A stretch of DNA of 64,000 nucleotides from Apostichopus japonicus (lineage: Eukaryota > Echinodermata > Holothuroidea > Aspidochirotida > Stichopodidae): contig NC_092572.1 in assembly GCF_037975245.1 (NCBI RefSeq), forward strand, positions 14,636,269 to 14,700,268. Reading direction: 5' to 3'. This document shows positions 14,101-22,457 of the stretch, piece after piece. The notes below the pieces were generated by a model. It ran no database searches and was not told the origin of the DNA. It saw nothing but the letters and a program-made list of their open reading frames with translations. The translations under genes were made by a program, and so were the position numbers. Within the stretch, counting starts at the first letter, position 1. Every line of letters begins with the position of its first letter.

Positions 14101-15398
14101 CATCAGATCAAATGAAGGGGCCAGGCCCTTTATAGAAGGACATCACAACTAGATTCCTACAGTAATTCCAGGATGCATTGTTACCATTTCCCTTGAAAAA
14201 AATAGTAATACTGTACCTAGCCTATTGTGCACAGTCTTGGTTTGTATTTTAAAAACGAAATAAACAGATGAAATAAATCATAGATGTTGTTGCTACAATG
14301 ATACAAAGTAGATCTGTACATTCAACAGAAGTATAGATGGTTGATCAATTGCACAATGCCATTGAATATCCCCTGGTCCATTCATGTGGCACCTGGTTAC
14401 ACAGAAAAGTATGTGGCAATCTTTGCATGGGAAGGTCCCTATAGTGCTGAAACCAACCGGTCTGACCAGACCTGTGGGTTTCAAGTCCGGCTTGTACACC
14501 TGAATAAATATTGACAGGGAATATTTTGTACTCAAATTTTGTATAGCAGTTTTGAAGGCCTGAATGTTGACCATTTACAAAATGCTAACGTTTCCTGTGT
14601 ACATACAAAAACTGCTATATATATACAATTTGCACAGCTTGTATGGCAATTTGCCCACTAATGTGCATAGCATTTTGCCATGCGATACCAGATAAAGTAT
14701 GCCATTCACATGGCTACATTTTGCCTTTAAGATGTACATCAAAAGTAAAAGGGTTTTAAATTAGTACCTAGAGTGCTGAAACCCACCGGGTAAAGATAAG
14801 TACTAGTATACTTCAATAGCATATATAGACACATTACTAAATCTGGTCTTTTAAAATGAAATTAATACCCTAAGTATCAGTGTTCCACAAGGGTGACACA
14901 TATTTCCCCAATGAAGCTTTCAAAGATTTCAGCTTGTACTGTACGTACAATACCCCTAAATTTTTTCATCTAATTATATACAAGTGTAAGTTGCAAGGAA
15001 AATTTATTTTTAATGTTTCCTGTTTTTGTTGTTGTTCAAACAAGTTTTCAAGAAGTCCTATAATTCTCATCTTTGAAACTTGTATATTGTGATGTAATAA
15101 ATCTGAGTGCAGCCTAACTTGTGCCACACATGTACAGTACACGATGTCACAAGCATATCTGTTTCTTCATGAAGTATACCATTCAGAACTTGAAACCTGA
15201 ATTTAATTTTTGATATGTCTTACCAAAGGGTCTCAAGTGACCAACCGGTATAAGTTTGTCTTTCCTACGAGGCACTTTTGGTGGAAATTCATGGTGGTCT
15301 GTGCGTTGATCTTTGGGAAATTCAACATCAGCATGGACGAGGAAAATGGTGAAGAGAAACAGAAGACAAATGTGTTCCATCCTGCTGAGTGGGATCAT
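4768..15398 (-). CDS. ER-lumenal JmjC/cupin-8 domain protein with HDEL tail (eight exons)
   Basis: Joined exons, 5' to 3' on the minus strand: 15398-15224, 13983-13818, 12842-12689, 11447-11256, 10343-10211, 8434-8274, 5935-5762, 5139-4768. All junctions are GT-AG with matching phases and give 508 residues. An in-frame TAA lies two codons upstream of the chosen ATG. Residues about 7-23 are a signal peptide (hydrophobic core CLLFLFTIFLVHA). Residues about 70-290 form a JmjC/cupin-8 fold: HFD with His196 and Asp198 as iron ligands, Lys211 placed to bind 2-oxoglutarate, and His277 in AGHIHQV as the distal ligand, preceded by RPGDCIYIP. Residues about 388-400 resemble a degenerate EF-hand loop. 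Residues about 420-495 are Glu/Lys-rich, then a His/Asp cluster ends in HDEL, an ER retrieval signal. Seen: all these motifs. Known: the family are Fe(II)/2-oxoglutarate hydroxylases or demethylases. Inferred: a protein hydroxylase in the ER lumen. The substrate is unknown. Confidence 0.9.
5140..5761 (-). other. JmjC gene intron 7
   Basis: It starts GTAAGT on the minus strand and ends in a pyrimidine-rich CTAG acceptor. No repeat recognised apart from a short GGAGT-type purine run near 5275-5290. Confidence 0.7.
5762..5935 (-). CDS. JmjC gene exon 7
   Basis: Encodes residues 328-385, phase 0 at both ends, donor GAT|GTAAGT, acceptor TTTAG|GTT. The start VIEIGYMNVDTLRQNLLVLL looks helical. It lies after the JmjC core and may form a C-terminal helical cap. 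No named domain is recognisable. Confidence 0.9.
6369..6731. mobile_element. MITE family A copy 1, TTAA-flanked inverted repeats
   Basis: It starts (a)TAAAGGGTGTGAAGACTC and ends GAGTCTTCAATGCCTTTAA, an imperfect inverted repeat of about 20 bases bounded by TTAA (one base changed on the left). Its interior is about 85-90% alike to the copy at 31547-31915. It carries no coding capacity and lies in intron 6 of the JmjC gene. A TTAA boundary would suit a piggyBac-type mobiliser, which is an inference. Confidence 0.7.
6936..7240 (+). mobile_element. 5'-truncated non-LTR retrotransposon 3' end (CR1/L2-like)
   Basis: The plus frame reads the C-terminal block after a CR1/L2-type reverse transcriptase: IPRVKTQTYGLRTFASSAP, then LWKSLPEHVK, then a degenerate LKTYLF-like helix. 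After it come AAGCGCTACGAGAATTATT, GGCGCTATATAAA and a TTATTATTATT tail. The same 3' end is present in inverted orientation at about 28010-28560. It is 5'-truncated and dead. Confidence 0.75.
7241..8273. other. JmjC gene intron 6, remainder
   Basis: No gene. Around 7990-8230 the motif GCACATCCCTG occurs within a G/C-rich patch that looks like an old repeat, but I cannot assign a family. Confidence 0.4.
8274..8434 (-). CDS. JmjC gene exon 6: distal iron-binding histidine
   Basis: Encodes residues 275-327 after completing Gly274. It carries HIHQVRSYGRS, in which His277 fits the third metal ligand of cupin-8 proteins, followed by ISATSLFTTYPEF, the closing beta strands. Donor AAG|GTGAGA, acceptor TTTCAG|GTC. 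Confidence 0.92.
8535..8890 (-). mobile_element. tRNA-derived SINE
   Basis: The minus strand starts near 8890 with GGCATTGTGGTCAAGTGG, a good A box followed by GTTAAG, and about 35 bases later has the B box GGTTTGAGTCC (plus 8829-8839). The body continues with TTGGGCAAGGCACTTTATC and a G-rich segment to about 8535. A tRNA-like head joined to an unrelated body defines a SINE. It lies in intron 5 of the JmjC gene, same orientation. Confidence 0.75.
8891..10210 (-). other. JmjC gene intron 5, remainder
   Basis: AT-rich intronic sequence. A C-rich patch lies at about 9540-9600. No coding frame, RNA gene or recognisable element. Confidence 0.5.
10211..10343 (-). CDS. JmjC gene exon 5
   Basis: Encodes residues 230-273 plus one base. 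It contains VDMINMFQHGEV and RPGDCIYIPAG, the conserved glycine-aspartate turn before the distal histidine of exon 6. Donor GCAG|GTGAGT, acceptor GGTAG|GAT. Confidence 0.93.
10344..11070 (-). other. JmjC gene intron 4, left part
   Basis: No gene or clear element seen. Confidence 0.4.
11071..11185 (-). mobile_element. SINE body fragment, same family as 32676-32892
   Basis: GCAAGCAGGAACTCGCGAA, then AAGCTGACCG and TTTAACGTCCATG, align in order with the body of the complete SINE at 32676-32892. The tRNA head is missing or too diverged to see, so this is an older partial copy. Confidence 0.55.
11256..11447 (-). CDS. JmjC gene exon 4: iron-binding HxD and 2-oxoglutarate lysine
   Basis: Encodes residues 166-229, phase 0 at both ends. 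NLWMSSGETASLIHFDADHN gives His196 and Asp198. LHCLLSGRKDF supplies Lys211, the position that binds the 2-oxoglutarate carboxylate in this fold. Donor TAT|GTAAGT, acceptor ATCCAG|GCC. This is the most diagnostic exon. Confidence 0.95.
11448..12039 (-). other. JmjC gene intron 3, left part, with 15-C run
   Basis: Contains a C homopolymer at 11514-11528 and otherwise AT-rich sequence. No gene seen. Confidence 0.5.
12040..12400. repeat. Tandem repeat, about 92-bp unit, 3-4 copies
   Basis: Each copy runs through CAAAGCACT, a TACTGACAGTATGAACAG-like segment, CTTTATCTGAT, AATGCTAATACCACTCTA and TACTGTCCT, at intervals of about 92 bases. The copies are clearly diverged (roughly 85-90% alike), so the array is old. 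It lies in intron 3 of the JmjC gene. Confidence 0.8.
12689..12842 (-). CDS. JmjC gene exon 3
   Basis: Encodes residues 115-165 after completing Asn114. YGDLDVLVEV, MSLSTFLKGYLKED and YIVSVLP match the N-terminal half of cupin-8 domains, where a helix and an edge strand precede the catalytic barrel. Donor AAG|GTAATT, acceptor CATTAG|TTA. Confidence 0.9.
12843..13817 (-). other. JmjC gene intron 2
   Basis: The open frames at 13393-13725 on both strands have no recognisable domain and lie inside the intron. No element boundaries seen. Confidence 0.5.
13818..13983 (-). CDS. JmjC gene exon 2
   Basis: Encodes residues 60-113 plus two bases. HPKKFWQDHVSKKLPCVYRG is the typical cupin-8 entry segment, followed by MKKWTDEYM. 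Of two possible donors, AA|GTAGGT keeps the frame into exon 3. The next one downstream would include an in-frame TAG. Confidence 0.88.
13984..15223 (-). other. JmjC gene intron 1
   Basis: No gene. AGTGCTGAAACC occurs twice (near 14443 and 14771), followed by similar ACCGG motifs, but no full repeat unit is visible. Confidence 0.45.
15224..15398 (-). CDS. JmjC gene exon 1: start codon and signal peptide
   Basis: Encodes residues 1-58 plus one base. An upstream in-frame TAA fixes the first ATG at 15398. A second Met at residue 7 is closer to the hydrophobic core and might also be used. The mature N-terminus probably starts near HADVEF. Donor GG|GTAAGA. Confidence 0.88.
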
Positions 15399-15491
15399 CT
15401 TTTAAAGTCTACCTGAGGTACTGTGCTGTATGTAGTGGAAGATGAGTGAGTAGCACCAACTGGACCAAGAGAAGTTATCACTGTGACAGAC
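15399..15491 (-). other. 5' UTR part of JmjC exon 1
   Basis: A strong acceptor (TGCTTTTTTCTTCAG|G) ends at 15492, so transcript sequence probably begins at 15491 and runs into the ATG. A weaker acceptor (CCTCAG|GTAG) lies near 15412. Confidence 0.5.
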
Positions 15492-16408
15492 CTGAAGAAA
15501 AAAGCATGAATAACTGTTACAGAGATATACGAAACGAAACAAAAACTGCTTGCCTAAGAAATACTATTTCAGTTAGTTCAAAATAATTAACAAACTTTGC
15601 ATCATTCTGAGCCAACATGGCCATACAGCCCATACTCATAGGTCTCCCTTTAGCTGTAGCACTATGGCACATCATTTTGTTTTGGCTGAAGGTTTTCCTT
15701 GCCTGTCCAAAATGTCCTACAGTATATAGCCTACATCCCCAGTTGCTGCAGGTTTATATTGTGATGAAAACAAAAATTTCCAAATTGAGAAAGCTACAAA
15801 TCATGAAATTAAATCAGCCTAATGAAGACTATTGCTTAAGCTCTTTTGTTAAATTAATTAAGTTGGGATATTACAATTAGTCTTGTGTCTAAATGCTACC
15901 GAAAAGTGGTGTAGCCGATAATCTGAAACAAAAAGATGGGCCTATCCACACGTCCACAGAGCAAAGAAGTGATTACAATGATGGCTAAATTCAAGTTCAA
16001 CACGAACAAAATCTGGCAAACACCAATCTGCTGTTTATAATCGAAGAAAATGCAAATTTACGAACGTAAATCCTTACACGTCAGTCTTTGTAATTTGTGG
16101 AATCCCAACCAATACCAGACGGTGAATGAAGCTAGGATTACGTGTTACGGTACCAGTTTATATGGCGTTCAATAACTCCAGACGAGCGTTTACATGAACA
16201 TTACACTACGGACGGTATAGCCTACCACTACCAGCAAAATTTCTAAAAGAGATTCCAACTAGGCATAGACTAAAACTTTACTACAATTTGCAGCCACGTG
16301 TTAACTAACACGACTATATGATATGACTGTACTCATTCATATTTACAATATGATAAATGACGAAAGAAAAATCGAACCTTTCATGGATGTACACGTAAAG
16401 ATACTCAC
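15492..16408 (-). other. Probable intron within the JmjC 5' UTR
   Basis: Bounded by the strong acceptor at 15492 and a GTGAGT donor at 16408. No coding or repeat signal beyond one TTACGGTACCAG near 16145, echoed at 16771-16806. Confidence 0.35.
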
Positions 16409-16507
16409 GGAGTTTCTCGCGCTGCACCAAGGCCGCCCACCTGTTGTACTTTGCACACAGTTCTGTCTATAGTTACAATGGCATTTGCAAACAGGTGTGA
16501 GTATTCT
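16409..16507 (-). promoter_or_regulatory. Candidate first non-coding exon and promoter region of the JmjC gene
   Basis: On the minus strand a CG-richer stretch (GGGCGGCCTTGGTGCAGCGC) ends at CTCC|GTGAGTATC, a fair donor. This is the most GC-rich point upstream of the coding start. There is no clear TATA box. The transcription start is inferred only. Confidence 0.35.
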
Positions 16508-16770
16508 GTCAATAAAAGTTAGTGGATTCTTAGTTGAATAAATGGCAATAGCCCGTGATTTCGAAAATGCCAGATTGCCGAGAGAAGCTATACAAACGTT
16601 TTTTTTTTAGCAAACTTGTACAATCTGATAAGAAAGTGAGTAGTTAACTGATATGTGTGCACGACATTCGAGAGTAGCATTTGATAACATGCATTGAGGA
16701 CTTAGTTACCGGTTCAGCTAAATCACATAATATCACGCGGCAACGGACTTCCGGTGTAAATTTTACAGGG

Positions 16771-16806
16771 TACGGTACCAGGTTATGTTACGGTACCAGG
16801 GTATGT
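16771..16806. repeat. 18-bp direct tandem repeat, two copies
   Basis: TACGGTACCAGGTTATGT is followed directly by TACGGTACCAGGGTATGT (one mismatch). It lies about 300 bases upstream of the probable first exon of the JmjC gene. Confidence 0.8.
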
Positions 16807-17058
16807 AATTATCGTTGTTTATGAGCATGACTTGTGTTCATGCTTCTGATCATAAGTTATGCAAATTTAGCGTAAATTGTTTAAATCCGATGTCAAATTG
16901 AAGGGTGTTATAGTGATTATGGTGATGATGGTGACGTCAACGATGATATATGACAATAATGGAGAGGAAGCACAGAAAAAAAATACAACTTTTGTGGCCA
17001 ATTTAACAAAGTCCCTCACGGTGTTTGATTTATTCCATGTTATGAAAGGTTCTGCAAG

Positions 17059-17628
17059 CAGCTGTGGCACGGCCAAGGGGTGGCCTGTGGTACGTGACCT
17101 CCCCCAAAAAATTGTGCTACCCGAGTGCCCATCCCCCCCCCCCAGATGCGATTTGTAGTGTTAAAAAATGCTCAAACAAAAGCTTTTTTACAAAGAGCGG
17201 AACGTATTATGTTCATCAGTAAACTTCTTTCCACCGACCATCACAATAACCGCAGTTGTGATGCACTAGCTAACTATTTTTGTTTTCTCATAATGGATAA
17301 TCACCAGATAGGACAAAATTGCATCAAATGACCCTTAATTACTTAAAAGCATTATCAAAGCAAAAGGTTAATTTCCATTTTTTGTATAACTTTTTTATCC
17401 GCCTCATAATCGGACAGACTAAGCCCGAAAATTCTTGAACATAAAGTTACTTCATGTTGCAAAACATAGCACCAGATTGCATCTAAGGACCCTTGATTAA
17501 TTTAAAATGTCTCCTCTCCCCCTTAGACCCCTCCCCAGGACATTCACAAATATAAACATTGTGCACCCAGAATTAAGTGCTGTGACTCCCCTGTCCCTCG
17601 ATGATTGAAATGTCTGGCGACGCCACTG
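17059..17628. mobile_element. Possible hAT-like non-autonomous element (about 570 bp)
   Basis: The right end is GGCGACGCCACTG (inverted: CAGTGGCGTCGCC), a typical hAT-like terminus. The candidate left end is CAGCTGTGGCACGG. Flanks are TCTGCAAG (17051-17058) and TGTGCAAG (17629-17636), matching at 7 of 8 bases. The termini match each other only loosely, so the left boundary is tentative. Confidence 0.45.
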
Positions 17629-17719
17629 TGTGCAAGGTTACAATGACTAGACTGGAGTCAAACTGATCTTATCCAATTTTTTGGGACACTCTAAAGTCGT
17701 TTCGATTCGACACTGTGGC

Positions 17720-18723
17720 CATAGGCGTACGAGGCGGGGAGGGGGGCAGATTGCCCCCCAAATTTCCAGAGGACAAGAAATTCGGGCAAAAGTCCTGAAC
17801 AATTAGGGCAGCCTAAGAGGAGAAAAAAAATATATATAAGTATGTAGTAGCTTGCCCGAATCTTTTTCATATTTTTGCCCGAAACTTCCGTGAAGAGCGT
17901 TCTGGTGTTATTTTTTTTGTGACATTAATATTAATATAGGCCTAATGATTTTCTTTATTTAGCATCGTGATGCCCGAATATTTCCGTGTAACACCACCGT
18001 AAGCGCAGCTCATCTGGGCTACCACGTTTTTGCACTATCGCCCAAAATTATTTACAGGGAACGCCGCTCACAATCGTGTGACAAGCATGCATGGAGGTTA
18101 GCAGTCTCTGAAGTGAAAAAACCGCAGTAAACATCTTTTTTAACTAGTCAACTGTATACCTGGACATCCCAGACATGAGTGCATATAAGAAACATTTTCT
18201 TTCTCATGGATGGGGGGGGGGGTGCCTACAAGCCTAAAAGTACAGGTTTATCATATTCTTTGTTATTTTTTATACTTTTTTTGTGAGACAAATTGCAGTC
18301 TCACCCGACACAGCGACATTTTCCCGCCTACGTGTCGTTGAACAATGTGTTTTTTCTGGGGGTAGCTGAGTACTGTGTTAAAATAATAAATACCGTAACT
18401 AAATAGGAGTTAAAAAACATACTGTCCTAGTTTTCCCCGTCAAAGTGATGTTACCATTTTTTCTTCTTCTAATTTACCAAATTTTTGGGGAAGTGTAAAT
18501 TTCTAAACGTGAGATTATAAAATAAAGAATGTTTAGATGCAACTTGCAAGGCCTCAGAAGTGTCATTTCCGGCAATCTGAGAGGCATATTTTGCCAAAAA
18601 AATTCTTGTACGCTACGCGCCATCTGATGGTGGCGCTCCGCTTAGATAGTGTCACGGGAAATTTCGGGCACAAAAGTTTCTGCCCCCTCCCCCCCCAAAC
18701 CGAAATGGTCCCGTACGCCTATG
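17720..18723. mobile_element. hAT-like non-autonomous element with perfect 8-bp duplication (1004 bp)
   Basis: Terminal inverted repeats CATAGGCGTACGAGG and CCCGTACGCCTATG share a perfect 12-base core. The flanks are identical 8-mers ACTGTGGC (17712-17719 and 18724-18731), the hallmark of hAT-type insertion. The interior has no transposase frame. The right part contains the shared module described at 18536-18650. Confidence 0.88.
18536..18650. repeat. Shared module copy 1 (inside the 17720 element)
   Basis: Contains GTGTCATTTCCGGCAATCTG, TTCTTGTACGCTACGCGCC and GATGGTGGCGCTCCGCTTAG. The same module occurs at about 21700-21790, 22078-22190 and, inverted, 38575-38697, in elements whose termini differ. 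Confidence 0.75.
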
Positions 18724-18731
18724 ACTGTGGC

Positions 18732-19586
18732 CGACCATGACATCGAAGACATTTGGAAGTTGCCTGGTTGGGGGAGGGGTTGGTTAACAACAAAATAACA
18801 GCAACAATCCTGGAGCACGTACAGGATGAAGCCATCCAACCTATAGAGACCATCAGCGAGAACGCGGAGAGCGAAACCTATCAGTACGTAACATGATAAC
18901 AAAAATTGATAGTATAGTAAACAGATGCAATACAAATTGTTGTCTACAAAACTAAGATTTTAGACTTTTATAAGACTCACTTCACATTGAGACCCAACAA
19001 ACTACAAAAATATATCCCCACTGCAAAACTACGGAAGGGGCATGTACTGGGGAGGATGGGAGGGTCGTTGCACACAGGGTAATGGGTCAGTGATGTCGGA
19101 ATATACCTTCTTCGATGACACAAGTGCAAATATTGATCATTATTATTACCTAGCAAACGCACTATTTTTAAGAAGAAAACTGGGCGTAACTATATGATTG
19201 TTCTAAGACGGTGCTAGAGCGCATTTCCTTCTGAAAGTAGCCTACCAAAAAAAAAAAACACTATAAAATATAATCAAATATTTTGCATTAACATCAGCCA
19301 ATCATCTTTGATTTAACTGTATGATTTTAGAAGTAGACCAGTGCCAAAGCCAGAGCGGCTCGGTCGGCAATGTGCCACCACCCCCACCCCCCCCGCCCCT
19401 CCATCGACGGTCTCAATTTGACCGGGTCTCGTTCATGTAGTGTGTAGCTTATCCTAGCGCATGCCATGCGTTGAAGTTCTAACATGTAATGTCATGTAAA
19501 CCGATATACTATAATTAAGGTGCCCAGGCGTCCCGAAAGTTTTCTAAAACCCCCATAGTATACTTTAGTATCCTCAAAAGGACTGG
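18732..19586. other. Intergenic, nothing recognised
   Basis: Contains an A run near 19248 and a C-rich patch near 19380-19400. No gene or element boundary seen. Confidence 0.4.
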
Positions 19587-19684
19587 CAGTGGCGTAGCTA
19601 GGGGGTCAATGTTTCTTTCAGTAGTGGGTGGGCGCAATTTTCTACTCTTGCACTCGGGCGCCAAAACCTCTAGCTACGCCACTG
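19587..19684. mobile_element. Miniature hAT-like element (98 bp)
   Basis: It starts CAGTGGCGTAGCTAG and ends CTAGCTACGCCACTG, a perfect 15-base inverted repeat. The flanks are AGGACTGG (19579-19586) and AGGACTGA (19685-19692), a 7 of 8 match for an 8-bp target duplication. Confidence 0.88.
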
Positions 19685-19894
19685 AGGACTGAATATGATG
19701 TAAAACTCTTTATTTAAAACTGGCTGTTAAACATAACAAGTTTCGCCTATAGCCCTGAGACCTATTACTAAAGCTTATGAGTCTGAAGTTTTTCTCTCTA
19801 TACTAAAAAATACATTTATTTACAGGCTCAGATATCAGCAAAACTCACTCCTTCTCGTTCGAAATCTTCCCCACTATGGAACGCCAAAAGGACC

Positions 19895-20092
19895 ACAGTG
19901 ACATGTACCACTACTAATTTGACATGTACTACTACTAATTCGAAGTGTACTACTACTAATTTGAAGTGTAATACATGTAAAATGTCGCGTACTACTACTT
20001 ATTCGAAGTGTACTACATCTAAAATGTCGCGTACTACTACTAATTCGAAGTGTACTACATCTAAAAAGTCCCGTACTACTACTAAATTGTAG
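19895..20092 (+). repeat. ACT-rich minisatellite with a Thr-rich open frame
   Basis: About nine degenerate units of 18-24 bases such as AAGTGTACTACTACTAATTC and AAAATGTCGCGTACTACTAC. The open frame (repeated TTTNSKC- and TTTSKMSR-like steps) follows from the unit being a multiple of three. There is no signal peptide, partner exon or promoter evidence, so I call it a repeat. Confidence 0.7.
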
Positions 20093-20423
20093 AGATGGCG
20101 CTATTCACAATCTTTCCGATACCATGTCATCGAGTTGCGCATCTGCATTAAAATAATGATGAAGAAAACATATTCTTCAATACTCTGTTGATTCAAATGT
20201 CTATTTTACAGTTTATACCTTTAAGGTCTGTGGCAAATATAGAAAATAGCATGTACTTTGGCACAGCTGGGGAACAAAAAGCATTCTTGACATTACAATG
20301 ACGGGGAAATTGCTGCTTGTGAATAATAATGTGTATAACAATTTTAAGAGTTAAAAACTGGTGTATTTGATATATATATATATATGTAAAAAACTTGATG
20401 AACATGTCAAAAAAATAGGCGCC
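20093..20423. other. Intergenic, TA microsatellite
   Basis: A (TA)n run lies at about 20371-20388. No gene seen. Confidence 0.4.
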
Positions 20424-20445
20424 CAAACGCAAAATGCTGCTTTAC
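20424..20445. mobile_element. Lone end of MITE family B
   Basis: AACGCAAAATGCTGCTTTA is the inverted form of the TAAAGCAGCATTTTGCGTT end of the element at 26556-27166. The other end is not visible nearby, so this is a truncated or highly diverged copy. Confidence 0.5.
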
Positions 20446-20997
20446 ATTCAGAAAAGACCGGTGAGGTGCTACTGTTAATGTGCTAAAGTTAGGCTTCCTA
20501 GACTTTTTCTATATGCTAGTGCCCCCTGTGCCCCCCCCCCCGGTTCCGCCGCCCTTGATCATTACATCAAATCATGTCGTCGTCATTTGAATTAACATAG
20601 TCATCAGTGTAATAAACGTTGTTATTTGATTTTGCCCTTTCTGCGTTCCATTCCTTCTGAATCAGAGTTCTAACTCATTCCCCATACTTAATAAACAATC
20701 TCCATGCAGGAAAAGTCCAAATGCCTCTTGTGAGTTAATTACTAGCTTAACATATATCTCATCATTATAGATAAATATATATCATTAACTGTAGGTCATT
20801 AATATAACAAGTTTGTATCCTCTTCAATTGTTGCTTTGATGTACATAGAGCTAAGTCATTATAATTTATATAATTCCCAATGATATAATATATATACAGT
20901 ATGACTTTAACTTCAGAGAATTATTGGCTGTGATTTCTTCCATCTTACTTTATAGAAACACCCACTTCCATTTTGCATACACGTAAAGGCCTGCTTA
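20446..20997. other. Intergenic, nothing recognised
   Basis: AT-rich. A C run lies near 20532-20540. No gene seen. Confidence 0.4.
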
Positions 20998-21699
20998 CAG
21001 TGGCGGCGGAACCGGGGGGGCTTGGGGGGGCTCAGCCCCCCCAATGAAAAAGTTGAGGGGGCAAATGCACGATAAGCCCCCCCAATATTTACCAAGACTC
21101 CGAAACGTTCATCTGCCCATTTTTTAATGCATACTTGTCGATCTGTCCGATGCACACGTATACTATATAGGTGTAATAATTAAATATGATAATTGATTGT
21201 CTGTATCATGCCTCATCGAATATTAGTGTTTTAAATAAGAGCGTAATAAGCTAAACGCTACACTCATCAACATTTGCGTTTACACTACGAGTACACGCAA
21301 GGCGTGGAACATGGCTCTATGTTTAAACGCAATCAATTATTCAACGAACAAAAACACAATATTTGCATTTCACCTGTACTGTATAGGGTACATGCATTCA
21401 TGACATGATGAGAGTGCTAGGTCATAGAAATTTGTTGGCAACTGCACATTGTTTTGGAATTACCCATTTGTTGACAGTAAGAAATGCTTTCTGTTTTTTC
21501 TTATGACATTTATTTAATTCAGGGGCGTCGGAGCCGGTACGGGCAGGTCCGGACCAATATTCACGACGCAAAAAAAAAGTAGGATTAAAAAATGGAAAAA
21601 AAAAAATCTCGGAGGTATATGTTTCAATAATTTTCAATAATGATGACGGCAAATAGGTTAAATGTGACTACTCTGGCATGGCAGGAGTCTTGTTTTCAA

Positions 21700-21790
21700 G
21701 CTCGGGAAGTGCCATTTCCTGCAATCGGGGAGGCATATTTTCAAAATTTTCTCCATTACGCTACGCGCCAACCATGGTGGCACCCAGCGT
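21700..21790. repeat. Shared module copy 2
   Basis: CTCGGGAAGTGCCATTTCC, GAGGCATATTTTCAAAA and ACGCTACGCGCCAACCATGG. More diverged than copies 1 and 3, with the final GGCGCTCC segment altered. Confidence 0.65.
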
Positions 21791-22077
21791 AGTTTGACCT
21801 ACCAAACGTCCCCCCGATAATTATGATAGTTGGCCACACTCTGAACCGCCGTACCAATCAAAAATAGCTTCCGACGATCTTGTAATTATTGCATTTAATT
21901 GCGAGTAGTAATTTACTACACTCAAAAACGTCATTGCGAGTACACGTCGAGTTATAGCTACTCTCTTAAAACACCATCGAATATACAAATTACAATGTTT
22001 TTACAGATTTTTACGTGCAATCTGAGAAATTGCAGGCTTGAGACCCATGTTTTAGGGCTAGGTATTCGCAGCATAAA

Positions 22078-22190
22078 ACACTCGGGAAGTGCCGTTTCCG
22101 GCTATCTGGGGCGGTTTGAAAAACCCAAAATTTTCTTGTACGCTGCGCGCCAACCGATGGTGGCGCTCCGCTTAGATAGTCTCCACATAT
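22078..22190. repeat. Shared module copy 3
   Basis: CTCGGGAAGTGCCGTTTCCG, TTCTTGTACGCTGCGCGCC and GATGGTGGCGCTCCGCTTAG, closely matching copy 1 although the host element has different termini. The copy-2 element at 29419 has lost about 55 bases of this part. Confidence 0.75.
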
Positions 22191-22312
22191 TAGCCCCCCC
22201 AATAATTTTTGCGTTCCGCCGCGCCTGCCTGCTTAATTGTGTCTTACTACTACATGTAGCAATTCGTTATAGATCAAAAGTCAAAATGAAGAATTCTTGA
22301 GAGCATTTCCAG

Positions 22313-22457
22313 TTACTCTTTTAACTTGACTTCATACAGGTCTTTCCTGTTCTGTACAGATATTGGTATCTGCTGCCGAATCTCATCCACTCTTCCAAGG
22401 TTTATCTCAGCTGAGACTATCTGTTCTTTCTCATCTGCTTTTGCTATAACATCACCC
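22313..22457 (-). CDS. NIT2: NIT2 exon 9, C-terminus and stop
   Basis: Completes Trp230 and encodes [19 protein letters not shown], then [19 protein letters not shown], ending VKLKE and TAA. Acceptor ATTTCAG|GGG. Only 77 unique bases separate the stop from the target duplication of the hAT-like element. No AATAAA is visible in that gap. Confidence 0.95.

Larger units (their letters stand above)
20998..22227. mobile_element. hAT-like family C copy 1, perfect 8-bp duplication (1230 bp)
   Basis: It starts CAGTGGCGGCGGAACC and ends GTTCCGCCGCGCCTG (inverted CAGGCGCGGCGGAAC). The flanks are identical 8-mers CCTGCTTA (20990-20997 and 22228-22235). The outer about 180 and 320 bases match copy 2 at 29419-30046, while the middle differs. 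It carries the shared module twice (about 21700-21790 and 22078-22190). No transposase. It ends only 78 bases beyond the NIT2 stop codon. Confidence 0.9.
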
